Origin: Chloroflexota bacterium
GTDB taxonomy: Bacteria > Chloroflexota > Ktedonobacteria > Ktedonobacterales > Ktedonobacteraceae
Direction of reading: 5' to 3'
Assembly (NCBI GenBank): GCA_005879655.1
Contig: VBJK01000075.1
Location: forward strand, 1 to 62,060
DNA: 62,060 nucleotides
Of this stretch, positions 44,345-53,265 are shown piece after piece. Position 1 is the stretch's first letter. The number at the start of each line of letters is the position of its first letter. The translations under genes were made by a program, and so were the position numbers. The notes under the pieces were generated by a model, which ran no database searches, was not told the origin of the DNA, and saw only the letters and a list, made by a program, of their open reading frames with translations.

Positions 44345-45766
44345 ATGGACATAAAGCTAGCAGGAAACATTAAGATTTTTTACGCCTATTCACCCGAAGA
44401 TAGAGAATTGAGGGATGAATTAGCAATGCGTTTGGGGAGAGCTTATGTTGATCACTTGTATGATGGTGAAATCTTGGCAGGAGAAACACGTTTCAAGAAA
44501 ATAGAGGTATATTTAAATACTGCCGATATTATCCTCTTATTAATTAGTCCTAATTTCATGGCATCTGACGATTGTTATCGTGTACAAAAGGAACGTGCCT
44601 TAGAAAGACAGGCAACGGGAGAAGCGCACGTAATACCAATCATTCTCCGCCCTACTGATTACCAAGGTGAGCCTTTTAGTAAATTAAAAGTATTGCCGAC
44701 TGGGGGAAAGCCTGTCACTAGTTGGCTCGATCGCCAGGAAGCTCTGCATGACGTGGCCGTGGGGGTTCGTAAAGTCATTACCAGTTCTCTCATAAAGCAA
44801 CGTATTAAGGTTGCAAAAACCTACTCTGATCAGGGATTTTACAAAGAGGCTCTTGTTACATGTGAAGAAACAATTACTCACATTCGCTCTACAACTAGCT
44901 TGGATTATAATCCAGCGCTTTATGCCACCCTTTATCAGGTATATGGTGATGTATTAGAGAAGCCAGGGCATACGGAAAAGGCACTAGAGGCTTATGACAC
45001 GGCTATTTCTTTTACACCAGAAGAGGCCCATCTTTATGCAGGTAAAGGAGAAATTCTCTTCAATCTTAAAAATTTTGCAGATGCGTTAATAGTCTACACG
45101 AAAGCCATTTCCCTCCGTCGTAATGAACCTCTGCTCCATAGTAGAAGAGGTGATGTGCTACAGCAACTAGAACACTATGAAGATGCGCTAGTAGCTTATG
45201 AGGCTGCAATTCGTTTAGATCGCAAGAACGCAGACTTTTGTAAGAAGAGGGGTGATGTCCTACAAATTTTGAAGCATTATGATGCTGCAATAGAAGCTTA
45301 TAATGCAGCAATTCATTTAGATCCACAAAATGTCACATTCTATTTAGACAAAGGATTTACGCTCTTTAGAAAAAGAGACTATAGTCAGGCACTGGCCACT
45401 TATGAAGCAGCTATTCGGATTGAGCCTCATAACGCGCAAATTTGGAGAAATAAGGGAAAAATTCTTGGCGATATCGCACAATTTGAAGCCGCATTAGCAG
45501 CTTATGAAGAAGCGATTCGGCTTGAGCCTCATAATCCATTTCTTTATAAAGCAGAAGGTGATATCTTTTTGAAGCTTGAGCGTCTGGAAGAGGCACTGGC
45601 TGCTTTTGAGGACGCGGTTCGTCTTGATCCTGACTTTGCACATGCTCATTGTAGCATAGGCACGGTGCTAGATAAACTTGCTGACTGTGCTTATCAGAAG
45701 CTAAAACAACGTGCCGACCATGCCTACCATAGGGCTAAGCAATTAGGAATTGATTGTAGGCGTTGA
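44345..45766 (+). CDS. TIR-domain protein with C-terminal TPR repeats
   Basis: The 473-residue protein has an N-terminal TIR domain (about 8-145: IKIFYAYSPEDRELRDELAM, DIILLLISPNFMASDDCY, HVIPIILRPTDYQGEPF) and about eight TPR repeats (for example EALVTCEETITHI, EKALEAYDTAISF, DALVAYEAAIRLD). Bacterial TIR domains can cleave NAD or make signalling nucleotides; TPRs bind partners. Related TIRs that I know read CYDVEMKRALER, with Glu where this one has Gln81 (CYRVQKERALER), so the usual catalytic Glu may be missing; E83 is near. The gene is more AT-rich than its neighbours. AAAGGAGTTTACTT precedes the ATG. No defence partner is adjacent. Confidence 0.88.
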   Translation: MDIKLAGNIKIFYAYSPEDRELRDELAMRLGRAYVDHLYDGEILAGETRFKKIEVYLNTADIILLLISPNFMASDDCYRVQKERALERQATGEAHVIPIILRPTDYQGEPFSKLKVLPTGGKPVTSWLDRQEALHDVAVGVRKVITSSLIKQRIKVAKTYSDQGFYKEALVTCEETITHIRSTTSLDYNPALYATLYQVYGDVLEKPGHTEKALEAYDTAISFTPEEAHLYAGKGEILFNLKNFADALIVYTKAISLRRNEPLLHSRRGDVLQQLEHYEDALVAYEAAIRLDRKNADFCKKRGDVLQILKHYDAAIEAYNAAIHLDPQNVTFYLDKGFTLFRKRDYSQALATYEAAIRIEPHNAQIWRNKGKILGDIAQFEAALAAYEEAIRLEPHNPFLYKAEGDIFLKLERLEEALAAFEDAVRLDPDFAHAHCSIGTVLDKLADCAYQKLKQRADHAYHRAKQLGIDCRR

Positions 45767-45871
45767 TTGCTAAAGATACTCCGCTACGTTGCCCACCTGG
45801 GAATATACTCCCTAGTATCTCAGTAAATAGGAGGACAGCATATTTCGTTCAGTGGAATACTCTTCCACTTG

Positions 45872-47890
45872 ATGATGCTGCAAGATGAAAAAATGAGCAA
45901 ACAAGGTACTCAAATTTGCACCGTTTGTTGGACGAGCAATCCTTCCTCTAGAGGGACTTGTCTGAAATGTGGGGGTCTCTTAGAGCCTGATGATGACATA
46001 CTTAAAGCAAAACTGACTCCTTCCACAACCAAGATTGTTTCAGCTCCATTCCTTCCCGTCGATGATCTTGAAAGTGATCACTCGTTCAACGAGACGACGC
46101 CAGCACATTCCGACGAACATCCCTCATCGACCGTCAAAGATTCCGGCAGTTCTTCTTCAGATCAGGGAGCATTGAGGTCGTCACCATTGCCTCCTCCAGG
46201 CCCACAACCCCGCTACAGAAATCCCCGCTGGAATGCCTTGCGCAGCATCAATGAGAGACGTACATTAATGCTCATGATCATTGGTGGCTTGCTTGTGACT
46301 ATTCTCCTTTTCGTCACTGTTAGCCAGCTTTTACAACCTGTGTCTTCCAATTCCCAACTCACGCCTACCTCTAATCCCACTGCTACTTCTAATACAGCAC
46401 TGCCCTATCCAATATATCCACAGGCCATTGGCGTCTATCCTGACGAAGATGGTGAAAATATCGGTCTCAGTGATGGATCATATGCTCTTGATGTGGAAAA
46501 AGATAAACAAGATATTGAAAAATACAGGCCGGGAAGCAATTATAAGATTCAGGCGTCAGAAGCGCTCAGGAAGGGAGATACTGGTAGGGCGACTGCGCTG
46601 TGGAGCCAAGCTCGTAATGAAGATAGTAACGATGCAGAAACGCTGATTTATCTGGAGGATCAACGGGTTCTAGCATCGGGCAAGCCATACGTGACCATCG
46701 TGATTGGCTCCGTACTGGCGGATAAGCCTGTCGATTATTCCAGCCGGGATCAACTGCAAGGAGCCTATATTGCTCAGCTAGAGCACAATGAGGAAGTGCG
46801 AACTTCTTCTTCTGGTGATTTGTTGCTTCGTCTGCTCATTGCCAAGTCTGGGAATACTACAATCAACAGTGTAAAAGTGACCAATCAGATTCTTGAGGCT
46901 GCACACTCTGATAAAACTATTGTAGGTGTTCTTGGCTGGACCAAAACAACGAACTCGCTGAATGTGCTCCCAATTTTCGCGCAAGCGCATATTCCCATGC
47001 TGTCATCGTCGGCGCTTGGCGATGATCTGACTGGCCGCTCTCCCTATTTCTTTCGCATTGTTCCTCGCAATAAAGAATTAGAGTCTGCTCTTGCAAAATA
47101 CACTGCATCAAAGCTAAAGTTTCAAAAGCTCGTTGTAGTTTATGAGGGTCAAGACCCATTCAGTCAGAATGAAGTTGACGACTTCACTCAACAGTTTGTA
47201 GCTGATGGTCATGACAATCCTCCTCGTCTGCCATACCAACGTCTATCATCACCTGAGAAGATGAAAGATATAGTTAACAGTGCCTTGCAGACGAAGCCGG
47301 ATGCTATCTTACTGGCAGGTAGCAGATCTACGGATATAGGGAATTTTCTTGCCGCTATTCCAGCTGACTCGAATGTGAAGATACTGACAGATTCTGCTGA
47401 ATACCCGCTTGCAGACGCTCCCCCTGGCGATTTTAAAAATACTTCACGCTTGATTTTTGCCTCTCCGGCGTTTCCAGATGAGTGGAAAGTCATTAAACCG
47501 TCAGAACATGAACAACCTTTCTTTATAGAATACAAGACGGCCTTTGATCCATATAATCAGCATGGTAGTACTCCATATGGTTATCAAAGACCTGATACCG
47601 CTGTCATGCAGGCTTACGATGCTATTCTCGTGTTAGTCAAAGGTCTACGGATTGCCCGCACAACACATAATGAGAGTCTGACGGGAGATGATTTACAGCA
47701 GGCCCTACTAAAAATTAAAGGCCCTCAAGCTGTACAAGGAGTCGCTGGACAAATCTCGTTTGGTGCTGATCATGATCCTGTCAATAAAGAAATTGTTGTG
47801 CTACAAGCTGAGGACAAAGGTCTTCAGCTGAAGTATTACCAGGGCTGTTTTCTGATTGGTGATACGGATTGTGGAGGGCATTTTGTTTAA
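45872..47890 (+). CDS. Zinc-ribbon, membrane-anchored periplasmic-binding-protein-like protein
   Basis: The protein of about 672 residues starts with a cytosolic zinc ribbon (C16xxC19, C30xxC33), a Ser/Pro-rich stretch and one membrane segment (LMLMIIGGLLVTILLFVTVS). The outer part has a spacer with a short TPR-like helix pair and a domain like the branched-chain amino acid receptors (VTIVIGSVLADKPVDYSSRD, VGVLGWTKTTNSLNVLPIF, PMLSSSALGDDLTGRSPYFF, PDAILLAGSRSTDIGNFLAA). It resembles a ligand sensor rather than a transporter subunit, since it is anchored and has no permease beside it. Start is unsure: TTG 45869, ATG 45872, 45875 or 45893. Confidence 0.7.
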   Translation: MMLQDEKMSKQGTQICTVCWTSNPSSRGTCLKCGGLLEPDDDILKAKLTPSTTKIVSAPFLPVDDLESDHSFNETTPAHSDEHPSSTVKDSGSSSSDQGALRSSPLPPPGPQPRYRNPRWNALRSINERRTLMLMIIGGLLVTILLFVTVSQLLQPVSSNSQLTPTSNPTATSNTALPYPIYPQAIGVYPDEDGENIGLSDGSYALDVEKDKQDIEKYRPGSNYKIQASEALRKGDTGRATALWSQARNEDSNDAETLIYLEDQRVLASGKPYVTIVIGSVLADKPVDYSSRDQLQGAYIAQLEHNEEVRTSSSGDLLLRLLIAKSGNTTINSVKVTNQILEAAHSDKTIVGVLGWTKTTNSLNVLPIFAQAHIPMLSSSALGDDLTGRSPYFFRIVPRNKELESALAKYTASKLKFQKLVVVYEGQDPFSQNEVDDFTQQFVADGHDNPPRLPYQRLSSPEKMKDIVNSALQTKPDAILLAGSRSTDIGNFLAAIPADSNVKILTDSAEYPLADAPPGDFKNTSRLIFASPAFPDEWKVIKPSEHEQPFFIEYKTAFDPYNQHGSTPYGYQRPDTAVMQAYDAILVLVKGLRIARTTHNESLTGDDLQQALLKIKGPQAVQGVAGQISFGADHDPVNKEIVVLQAEDKGLQLKYYQGCFLIGDTDCGGHFV

Positions 47891-47907
47891 GCCTGTTGAC
47901 GTTTTTT

Positions 47908-48010
47908 CACTTGTACAGATCATTGCTGCTTGTCAGCAACCTAACAGCAAGATCTGTTGTGAGACCAATCTTGTAGACAAATTCTGCCAGCAATTTTTCA
48001 ACTACCCTAG
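47908..48010 (+). pseudogene. Fragment of the 195-residue unknown protein family
   Basis: The encoded LVQIIAACQQPNSKICCETN and LVDKFCQQF match LVQIIVARQQPNGKICCGVY and LVDKFCLGL of the gene at 43320 over about 30 residues, with matching nucleotides as well. Nothing of the remainder survives. It lies directly after the zinc-ribbon receptor stop, in the 306-bp gap before the multicopper oxidase. Confidence 0.75.
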
Positions 48011-48196
48011 TAAAGAGACATTGAGAAACATTAACCATAGACAACATAAACACAACCAGATCTTAACCAAATCTCCACTTACTTTTCCTTTTAGGCATCC
48101 CTCATGTGACTTATACTCTACTATACATATACATGTGTATATGTATGTATATATATTGCAATTGACGACTTTATAGAAAAGAAAGTACATATCCGA

Positions 48197-49276
48197 ATGT
48201 TCAAGAATACACGGATAAAAAAAGCAATTGGACTCATGCTCGTCTTGTTGGCGTCTACCGTTGTAGTTATTGCTAGCTGTAGTAACAACACTCCTACTCC
48301 ATACACTGATGTAAAGCCGCAAATACGCAACTTTACGCTCTATGTGCGTAGCACCTATGTCAAGACACCAGATGGTCAGAAAATCTTCGCCTTTGGCTAC
48401 ACTGATGACCCTAATGGTCCTGCGAAAATTCCTGGTCCTCCCATTACGGTCAATGAAGGCGATACGGTCAATGTTACTCTCGTCAATGACAAAGATCCTA
48501 CAAAAGCACCATTCAACGCTACTGGCGACGGTCATACTGTTCATCTACACGGACTCGATCTGCCAACCGCTATGGATGGTGATCCGATGACCTCCCCTAG
48601 TGGACGCTCTGTGATGCAAGCAACACAGTTCCTCTATCATTTCGTAGCTAAGAACCCTGGTACTTACTGGTATCATTGCCATCAAGCTGCCGCTGAGCAT
48701 ATTCAGATGGGTATGTATGGCCCTCTGATTATTCGCCCGCGCGGTGAGCTAAATGTGCCTTATCCTGGTACACCCGCATTCAACAAAGAATATACCTTTG
48801 TGCTCAGTGAGATGGATGCTGGTGCCCATCAACAGGACTATGATAAGATGTATAAAGGGAGCAGTGATGTAAATTGGGCCAACTATCACGCGAACTACTT
48901 CTTTATCAATGGCAAAGCATGGCCTGATACGATGAAGGACCCCAACGACAACATTTCTGGCACTCTGGGACAGACGGTACTGGTTCGTTTGATTAATACG
49001 GGTTATCTCGTACATTCCATGCATTCGCATGGTTTCCACTTCCTGGTTGTAGGTACAGATGGGCGCAAACTCGATCAACCTTATTATAAAGATACACTAA
49101 TGATTGGTCCTGCTGAGCGCTATGATGTGCTCTTCAAACTCGATCAGGTGGGTCGCTATATGTTCCATGACCATGCAGAGCAAATGACGACTAATAACGG
49201 TGAATATCCCGGCGGGATCATCACGATGATCAATGTGAATAATCCTGACGGTTCTAACCCGGTACGCCCTTCATAA
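48197..49276 (+). CDS. Two-domain multicopper oxidase (type-1 copper in domain 1)
   Basis: The 359-residue lipoprotein (lipobox IASC28) has two cupredoxin domains. Domain 1 has H116-L-H118-G, then H160-C161-H162 with H168 and M173, so type-1 copper ligands (Cys, His, Met) sit in the first domain. Domain 2 carries HSMHSHGFHF and MFHDH but no Cys, leaving only the trinuclear-site ligands. That layout corresponds to the two-domain laccases with the blue copper in domain 1 (type C), which act as trimers. It oxidises phenols, metals or a small electron donor with O2. A cupredoxin that could donate electrons is encoded 30 bp downstream. Confidence 0.88.
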   Translation: MFKNTRIKKAIGLMLVLLASTVVVIASCSNNTPTPYTDVKPQIRNFTLYVRSTYVKTPDGQKIFAFGYTDDPNGPAKIPGPPITVNEGDTVNVTLVNDKDPTKAPFNATGDGHTVHLHGLDLPTAMDGDPMTSPSGRSVMQATQFLYHFVAKNPGTYWYHCHQAAAEHIQMGMYGPLIIRPRGELNVPYPGTPAFNKEYTFVLSEMDAGAHQQDYDKMYKGSSDVNWANYHANYFFINGKAWPDTMKDPNDNISGTLGQTVLVRLINTGYLVHSMHSHGFHFLVVGTDGRKLDQPYYKDTLMIGPAERYDVLFKLDQVGRYMFHDHAEQMTTNNGEYPGGIITMINVNNPDGSNPVRPS

Positions 49277-49306
49277 TGGATAAAGAGTAGCACTAAGAAA
49301 GGTTTC

Positions 49307-49753
49307 ATGATGAATAGATTATGGGTCATCTCTGCTCGACCTTGGCTCTGGCTTGTCCTCTCTCTCGTTTTCATCATTCCGTTTGTCTTTGCTGCATGTG
49401 GTAGTAACGCTAGTAGTACATCTGCGACGCCCACGCCTACCCCTACCCCGTCACCTACGCCGTCGCCCACTCCCATACCAAAGCCGACGGTGGTGCGGGT
49501 AACTATCGGCGGACTGAACCACCGCTATTTCTTTACACCTGCTACCCTGACTATTCGTAAGGGAACACGGGTGGTCTGGGTCAATACGACGGGCGCTCCC
49601 CATACTGTCACCAGTAGCGATGGAGGCTTCGCCAGTTCGGGTACACTGGGTAATGGTGATGCCTTTTCAGCTACCTTCACTATCGCTGGGACTTTCAGCT
49701 ACCAGTGTTCTATTCATCCCTATATGACGGCCACTATTATTGTGACAGGCTAA
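49307..49753 (+). CDS. Plastocyanin/amicyanin-like cupredoxin lipoprotein
   Basis: The 148-residue protein has a lipoprotein signal ending VFAAC, then a Thr/Pro-rich linker (TPTPTPTPSPTPSPTP) and a single cupredoxin domain. The copper ligands are the His of GAPHTVTSSD and the Cys, His and Met of YQCSIHPYM near the end. It carries single electrons at the outside of the membrane, plausibly to or from the oxidase encoded just upstream. ATG at 49307 or 49310 with GAAAGG before it. Confidence 0.9.
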   Translation: MMNRLWVISARPWLWLVLSLVFIIPFVFAACGSNASSTSATPTPTPTPSPTPSPTPIPKPTVVRVTIGGLNHRYFFTPATLTIRKGTRVVWVNTTGAPHTVTSSDGGFASSGTLGNGDAFSATFTIAGTFSYQCSIHPYMTATIIVTG

Positions 49754-49780
49754 TCTTGATCCTCCTTGATGAGAAAAAAA

Positions 49781-49819
49781 GCAGGCCAGAGAGCGGCAGA
49801 TGACAGCTCTCTGGCCTGC
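49781..49819 (-). terminator. Hairpin with T-run on the minus strand
   Basis: GCAGGCCAGAGAGC and GCTCTCTGGCCTGC, 14-bp perfect arms. Read on the minus strand the hairpin is followed by TTTTTTTCTC; read on the plus strand it follows the cupredoxin gene but lacks a T-run. Confidence 0.6.
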
Positions 49820-49868
49820 CGGGTATCAGGTGGAAAATTCGTTTTGTGCCAGGCCACCATCAATCCTA

Positions 49869-49898
49869 TTGACTTTTTTTTCCCTGCTTAGGTATACT
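49869..49898 (+). promoter_or_regulatory. Promoter of the methionine operon
   Basis: TTGACT and TATACT with an 18-bp spacer, about 55 bp before the SAM-I riboswitch. Confidence 0.65.
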
Positions 49899-49954
49899 TA
49901 GTAAAGTATATAGCAGAAAAACCCATTAACAACCATATATGTGCAGTATTTAAC

Positions 49955-50109
49955 TGCTCTCATCCAGAGAGGTGGAGGGAAACGGCCCTATGAAGCCCGG
50001 CAACCCGCTGCAATGTTGCATGCAGGGTGCCAATTCCGGCGGGATGACTTGTTCCGCAAGATGAGGGGCCTCAGCGAAGTAGCGAAAACCCCTAAACAGG
50101 GGTTTTTTT
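49955..50109 (+). promoter_or_regulatory. SAM-I (S-box) riboswitch with terminator
   Basis: The sequence has the S-box hallmarks: AGAGAGGTGGAGGGA, then CCCTATGAAGCCCGGCAACC, a GCATG-containing P3 loop and GGTGCCAATTCC, closed by P1 CTCATC/GATGAG at 50060-50065. AAACCCC-TAAACA-GGGGTTTTTTT (50086-50107) is the terminator. Binding SAM stabilises the P1 stem and lets the terminator form, turning off metX, metY and the genes after them. Assignment is firm on consensus. Confidence 0.95.
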
Positions 50110-50152
50110 GTTGCATAAGCATAAAAGATTTTTTAGAATATAAAAGGCAATA

Positions 50153-50557
50153 ACGGTGATGAGGACGAGTACATGCTATGGGTGGCTACAGCGAGTTGAC
50201 GACGATGAGATGTCAGCACCATTCCAGCATCGAATATGACCTCGGAGTTGCAGGTTGAAAAACCCTCAGTGCAAAAACAAAAGGGCCGATAGGGCTTTGG
50301 GGGTCCAGGAGCGAAGCCTCGCCTTTCGGGGTTTGGGGTGTCCCCAAATGCTCCTATTCCCCAAAAGGTTTTGGGATTATGCGCTAGGGCGAGTAGACCA
50401 GGCCGGGTGGCTTCCGTTACAGGCTAGAGTGTTGTTTGTTCTTTCTCAAAAAGACAAACAACACTCGCAAAGGTTGCTATCGTGAGGTGGCAACAAATCA
50501 GGGTGGTACCGCGACGACGTTAACCCTCGCCCCTGCTAGGGAGAGGGTTTTTTTTGT
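50153..50557 (+). promoter_or_regulatory. T-box leader specific for tRNA-Met, interrupted by a repeat element
   Basis: Stem I begins AACGGTGATGAGGACGAGTA, with the usual GAGTTGACG part and the specifier loop GAATATGACC: the codon in the specifier position is ATG (50236-50238), hence Met. Stem III is the hairpin at 50427-50466. The T-box AGGGTGGTACCGCG (50500-50513) pairs with the uncharged tRNA acceptor. The terminator AACCCTC/GAGAGGGTT with eight Ts ends at 50557. Between stem I and the stem II region sits the MITE at 50265-50387. Uncharged tRNA-Met should favour antitermination. The SAM-I switch lies upstream in the same leader. Confidence 0.9.
50265..50387. mobile_element. MITE-like element, copy 4, inside the T-box leader
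   Basis: Starts CTCAGTGCAAAAACAAAAGGG and ends TTTTGGGATTATGCGCTAGG, about 123 bp, with core GGGGTTTGGGGTGTCCCC at 50328-50345. Same orientation as copy 1. The terminal repeats are slightly worn (CAGTGCA against TGCGCTAG). Confidence 0.75.
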
Positions 50558-50733
50558 ACCTTTTTCATTGTTGTATTGTATGCGCTTTGACGTTGTGTAC
50601 AAGTTAGCTTTAGATAAAGAGCGTGATATGTTGATTTTCCTGCATCTAGTATACCAACCAGGCTATCGGGGCTGGTGATCCAGTGCACTAGGTGGGGTTT
50701 CATAATAGGAAACGAGTGAGAAAGGAGTTTGCA

Positions 50734-51891
50734 ATGGTGGCACAATTAGAGCGTCTGATGGGGGGTCAGCCCGTATTGTTGTCCCCTGGAAATCAGGTGT
50801 GCAGCTTCACGTTTGATCGGCTACCGCTACAACTGGGAGGTTTTTTTGGTCCTGTTACGCTAGCATACGAGACGTGGGGTACTCTTAATGCAGAGGGCAA
50901 TAATGCGATTCTGATTACCCATGCCCTCACCGGCAACTCTCATGCCCATGATCCTGAGCAGCCCGATGACTGCAAGGTGGCATGGTGGAATCCCTTGATT
51001 GGTCCCGGTCGTTTCTTTGACACTACACGTTACTTTGTCATTTGCTCAAATATCCTGGCTAGCTGTTACGGCAGTAGTGGCCCTTCATCGCTTGATCCTT
51101 GTACTGGTCGATCCTACGCGATGCGTTTTCCCGTGATCACTATTCGTGATATGGTGCGCGCCCAACGGATCTTGCTGGCACAGCTGGGTGTTCGTAAGCT
51201 GGCCATGGTAGCGGGTGGCTCTGTCGGTGGTCAACAGGCGTTAGAGTGGGCCGTAAGCTATCCCGAACTGGTTGAGAAGGTGGCCGTCATCGCGGCAACT
51301 GCGGCGTTGACCGCCCAATCGGTCGCCTTCAGCGAAGTGGAACGCCAGGCCATCATGGCTGACCCTCGCTGGAACGAAGGCAACTACGAGCCGGGAGAAG
51401 GTCCTGCAACTGGTCTGGCCATTGCGCGTATGTTAGCGATGATTACCTATCAAAGCGAGGAAGGCATGGAAATACGCTTCGGTCGCAATCGTGCAAACTG
51501 TACCAGCCATCGCACGACGCCATCACCGACCCGCTATCCCAACCTGGGCGGACGTTTCGATGTGGAGAATTATCTGTATCACCAGGGCAATACGCTGGTA
51601 CGTCGCTTTGATGCCAATAGCTACCTCTATATCAGTCGCGCGATGGATCTCTATGATGTCAGTGAAGGGTATCCTTCAATTGAAGCCGCATTGAGTCGTA
51701 TTCGTAGTCGAGCATTGTTTGTAGGTATTCGTTCGGATTTTCTTTTTCCAGCGGCACATGTACGCTGGCTAGCTGATAAAGTACGTACCGTCGGTGGAGA
51801 CGCAACCTATGTAGAATTAGATTCACCACAAGGTCATGATGCTTTCCTGAAGGAGTGGGATCAGATGAATGCGGCCTTGAAACAATGGTGA
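50734..51891 (+). CDS. metX: Homoserine O-acetyltransferase
   Basis: The 385-residue alpha/beta hydrolase acetylates (or succinylates) homoserine, the first committed step to methionine. The nucleophile S163 lies in VAGGSVGGQQALEWA; the Asp is in DFLFP and the His in PQGHDAFLKEW near the C-terminus. Early motifs ITHALTGNSHAHDP and WWNPLIGPGRFFDT are normal. AAGGAGTTTGCA precedes the ATG at 50734; the frame from 50692 contains that site. First gene of the operon under SAM-I and T-box control. The acyl donor is usually acetyl-CoA in this group but cannot be told here. Confidence 0.94.
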   Translation: MVAQLERLMGGQPVLLSPGNQVCSFTFDRLPLQLGGFFGPVTLAYETWGTLNAEGNNAILITHALTGNSHAHDPEQPDDCKVAWWNPLIGPGRFFDTTRYFVICSNILASCYGSSGPSSLDPCTGRSYAMRFPVITIRDMVRAQRILLAQLGVRKLAMVAGGSVGGQQALEWAVSYPELVEKVAVIAATAALTAQSVAFSEVERQAIMADPRWNEGNYEPGEGPATGLAIARMLAMITYQSEEGMEIRFGRNRANCTSHRTTPSPTRYPNLGGRFDVENYLYHQGNTLVRRFDANSYLYISRAMDLYDVSEGYPSIEAALSRIRSRALFVGIRSDFLFPAAHVRWLADKVRTVGGDATYVELDSPQGHDAFLKEWDQMNAALKQW

Positions 51892-51928
51892 GCACTGATC
51901 AGTGTTGATAATAAGGAGCAATACTTGC

Positions 51929-53254
51929 ATGGCACTCAACAGCAATCGCAGTTATGGTTTTGAAACATTATCGTTGCATGCAGGACAGGAGACAGCCGAT
52001 AGCGCGACTAATGCGCGTGCTGTACCAATCTACCAGACAACCTCTTATGTCTTCGATAGCCCTGAACATGCCGCCAATCTTTTCGCGCTCAAGCAAGCTG
52101 GCAATATTTACACACGTATTATGAACCCCACGCAGGACGCTTTTGAGCGCCGCATCGCTGCTTTAGAGGGCGGCGTTGGCGCGTTAGCGACCTCGTCCGG
52201 TCAGGCCGCAGAGACGATAGCGATTTTGAATATTGCAGAAGCCGGTGACGAGATTGTGTCATCCACCAGCCTCTATGGTGGTACTTATAACCTCTTCCAC
52301 TATACATTGCCCAAGCTAGGAATTAAAGTTCATTTTGTCGATGGCCGTGAACCGGAAAATTTCCGTACTGCCATTAATGAGCGCACCAAAGCCATCTTTG
52401 CTGAAGTGCTGGGCAATCCACGCCTGGACGCGCTGGACATTAGGACTGTGGCCAATATTGCTCACGAGCATGGTTTACCGCTTATTATCGATAACACGCT
52501 TGCTTCGCCGTATCTGGTACAGCCGCTCAAGCATGGTGCAGATATCGTGGTACACTCAGCTACCAAGTTTATTGGCGGGCATGGTACTTCTATCGGGGGC
52601 GTGATCGTCGATGGTGGCAGATTCGATTGGGCGGCCAGTGGCCGCTTCCCCGGTCTGCTGGAGCCTGATCCTGGCTATCACGGCATGCGCTATGTGGAGG
52701 CACTTGGGCCTCTTGCCTATATTATTAAAGCCCGTGTACAATTGATGAGGGACCTTGGTGCGGCAATCACGCCTTTCAATTCCTGGCTGTTCTTGCAGGG
52801 ACTAGAGACATTGCCTCTAAGGATGGAGCGGCATAGCCAGAATGCTTTACGCATCGCCCAATTCCTGGAAGGCCATCCTGCTGTTAGTTGGGTCAATTAT
52901 CCCGGCCTGAAGAGTCATCCGCAGTATGAATTAGCGGCGAAGTACTTTATGCACGGCTATGGTGCAATCCTGGGCTTTGGCATTAAGGGGGGGCTGGAGG
53001 CTGGCAAGCAGTTGATCCGCCATATCGAACTCTTCTCGCACTTAGCGAATGTCGGCGACGCCAAGTCGTTGATTATCCATCCTGCCAGTACTACCCACGC
53101 GCAGTTGACGACCGCCGAGCAACTTGAAACAGGTGTCACAGCTGATTTCATTCGCCTCTCTGTTGGTTTGGAGACGGTTGATGATCTCATCGATGACCTG
53201 GATCAAGCATTAAAAGCTGCAACCAGTGCGGTTAGTGAATCCGTTAATGTATAA
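51929..53254 (+). CDS. metY: O-acetylhomoserine sulfhydrylase
   Basis: The 441-residue PLP enzyme joins O-acetylhomoserine with sulfide to give homocysteine. The family pattern is complete: [49 protein letters not shown], the PLP lysine K213 in [14 protein letters not shown], and [17 protein letters not shown] at the end. AAGGAGCAATACTTGC precedes the ATG at 51929. Follows metX by 37 bp and pairs with it in the direct sulfhydrylation route. A hairpin at 53266 follows. Confidence 0.95.
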   Translation: MALNSNRSYGFETLSLHAGQETADSATNARAVPIYQTTSYVFDSPEHAANLFALKQAGNIYTRIMNPTQDAFERRIAALEGGVGALATSSGQAAETIAILNIAEAGDEIVSSTSLYGGTYNLFHYTLPKLGIKVHFVDGREPENFRTAINERTKAIFAEVLGNPRLDALDIRTVANIAHEHGLPLIIDNTLASPYLVQPLKHGADIVVHSATKFIGGHGTSIGGVIVDGGRFDWAASGRFPGLLEPDPGYHGMRYVEALGPLAYIIKARVQLMRDLGAAITPFNSWLFLQGLETLPLRMERHSQNALRIAQFLEGHPAVSWVNYPGLKSHPQYELAAKYFMHGYGAILGFGIKGGLEAGKQLIRHIELFSHLANVGDAKSLIIHPASTTHAQLTTAEQLETGVTADFIRLSVGLETVDDLIDDLDQALKAATSAVSESVNV

Positions 53255-53265
53255 GTAATATGCAT

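Noticed and set aside
48002..48544. Minus-strand frame of 180 codons
   Set aside because: Mostly antisense to the multicopper oxidase; no family-like sequence.
49435..49490. Short tandem repeat of Thr-Pro/Ser-Pro codons
   Set aside because: It is the ordinary linker of the cupredoxin lipoprotein.
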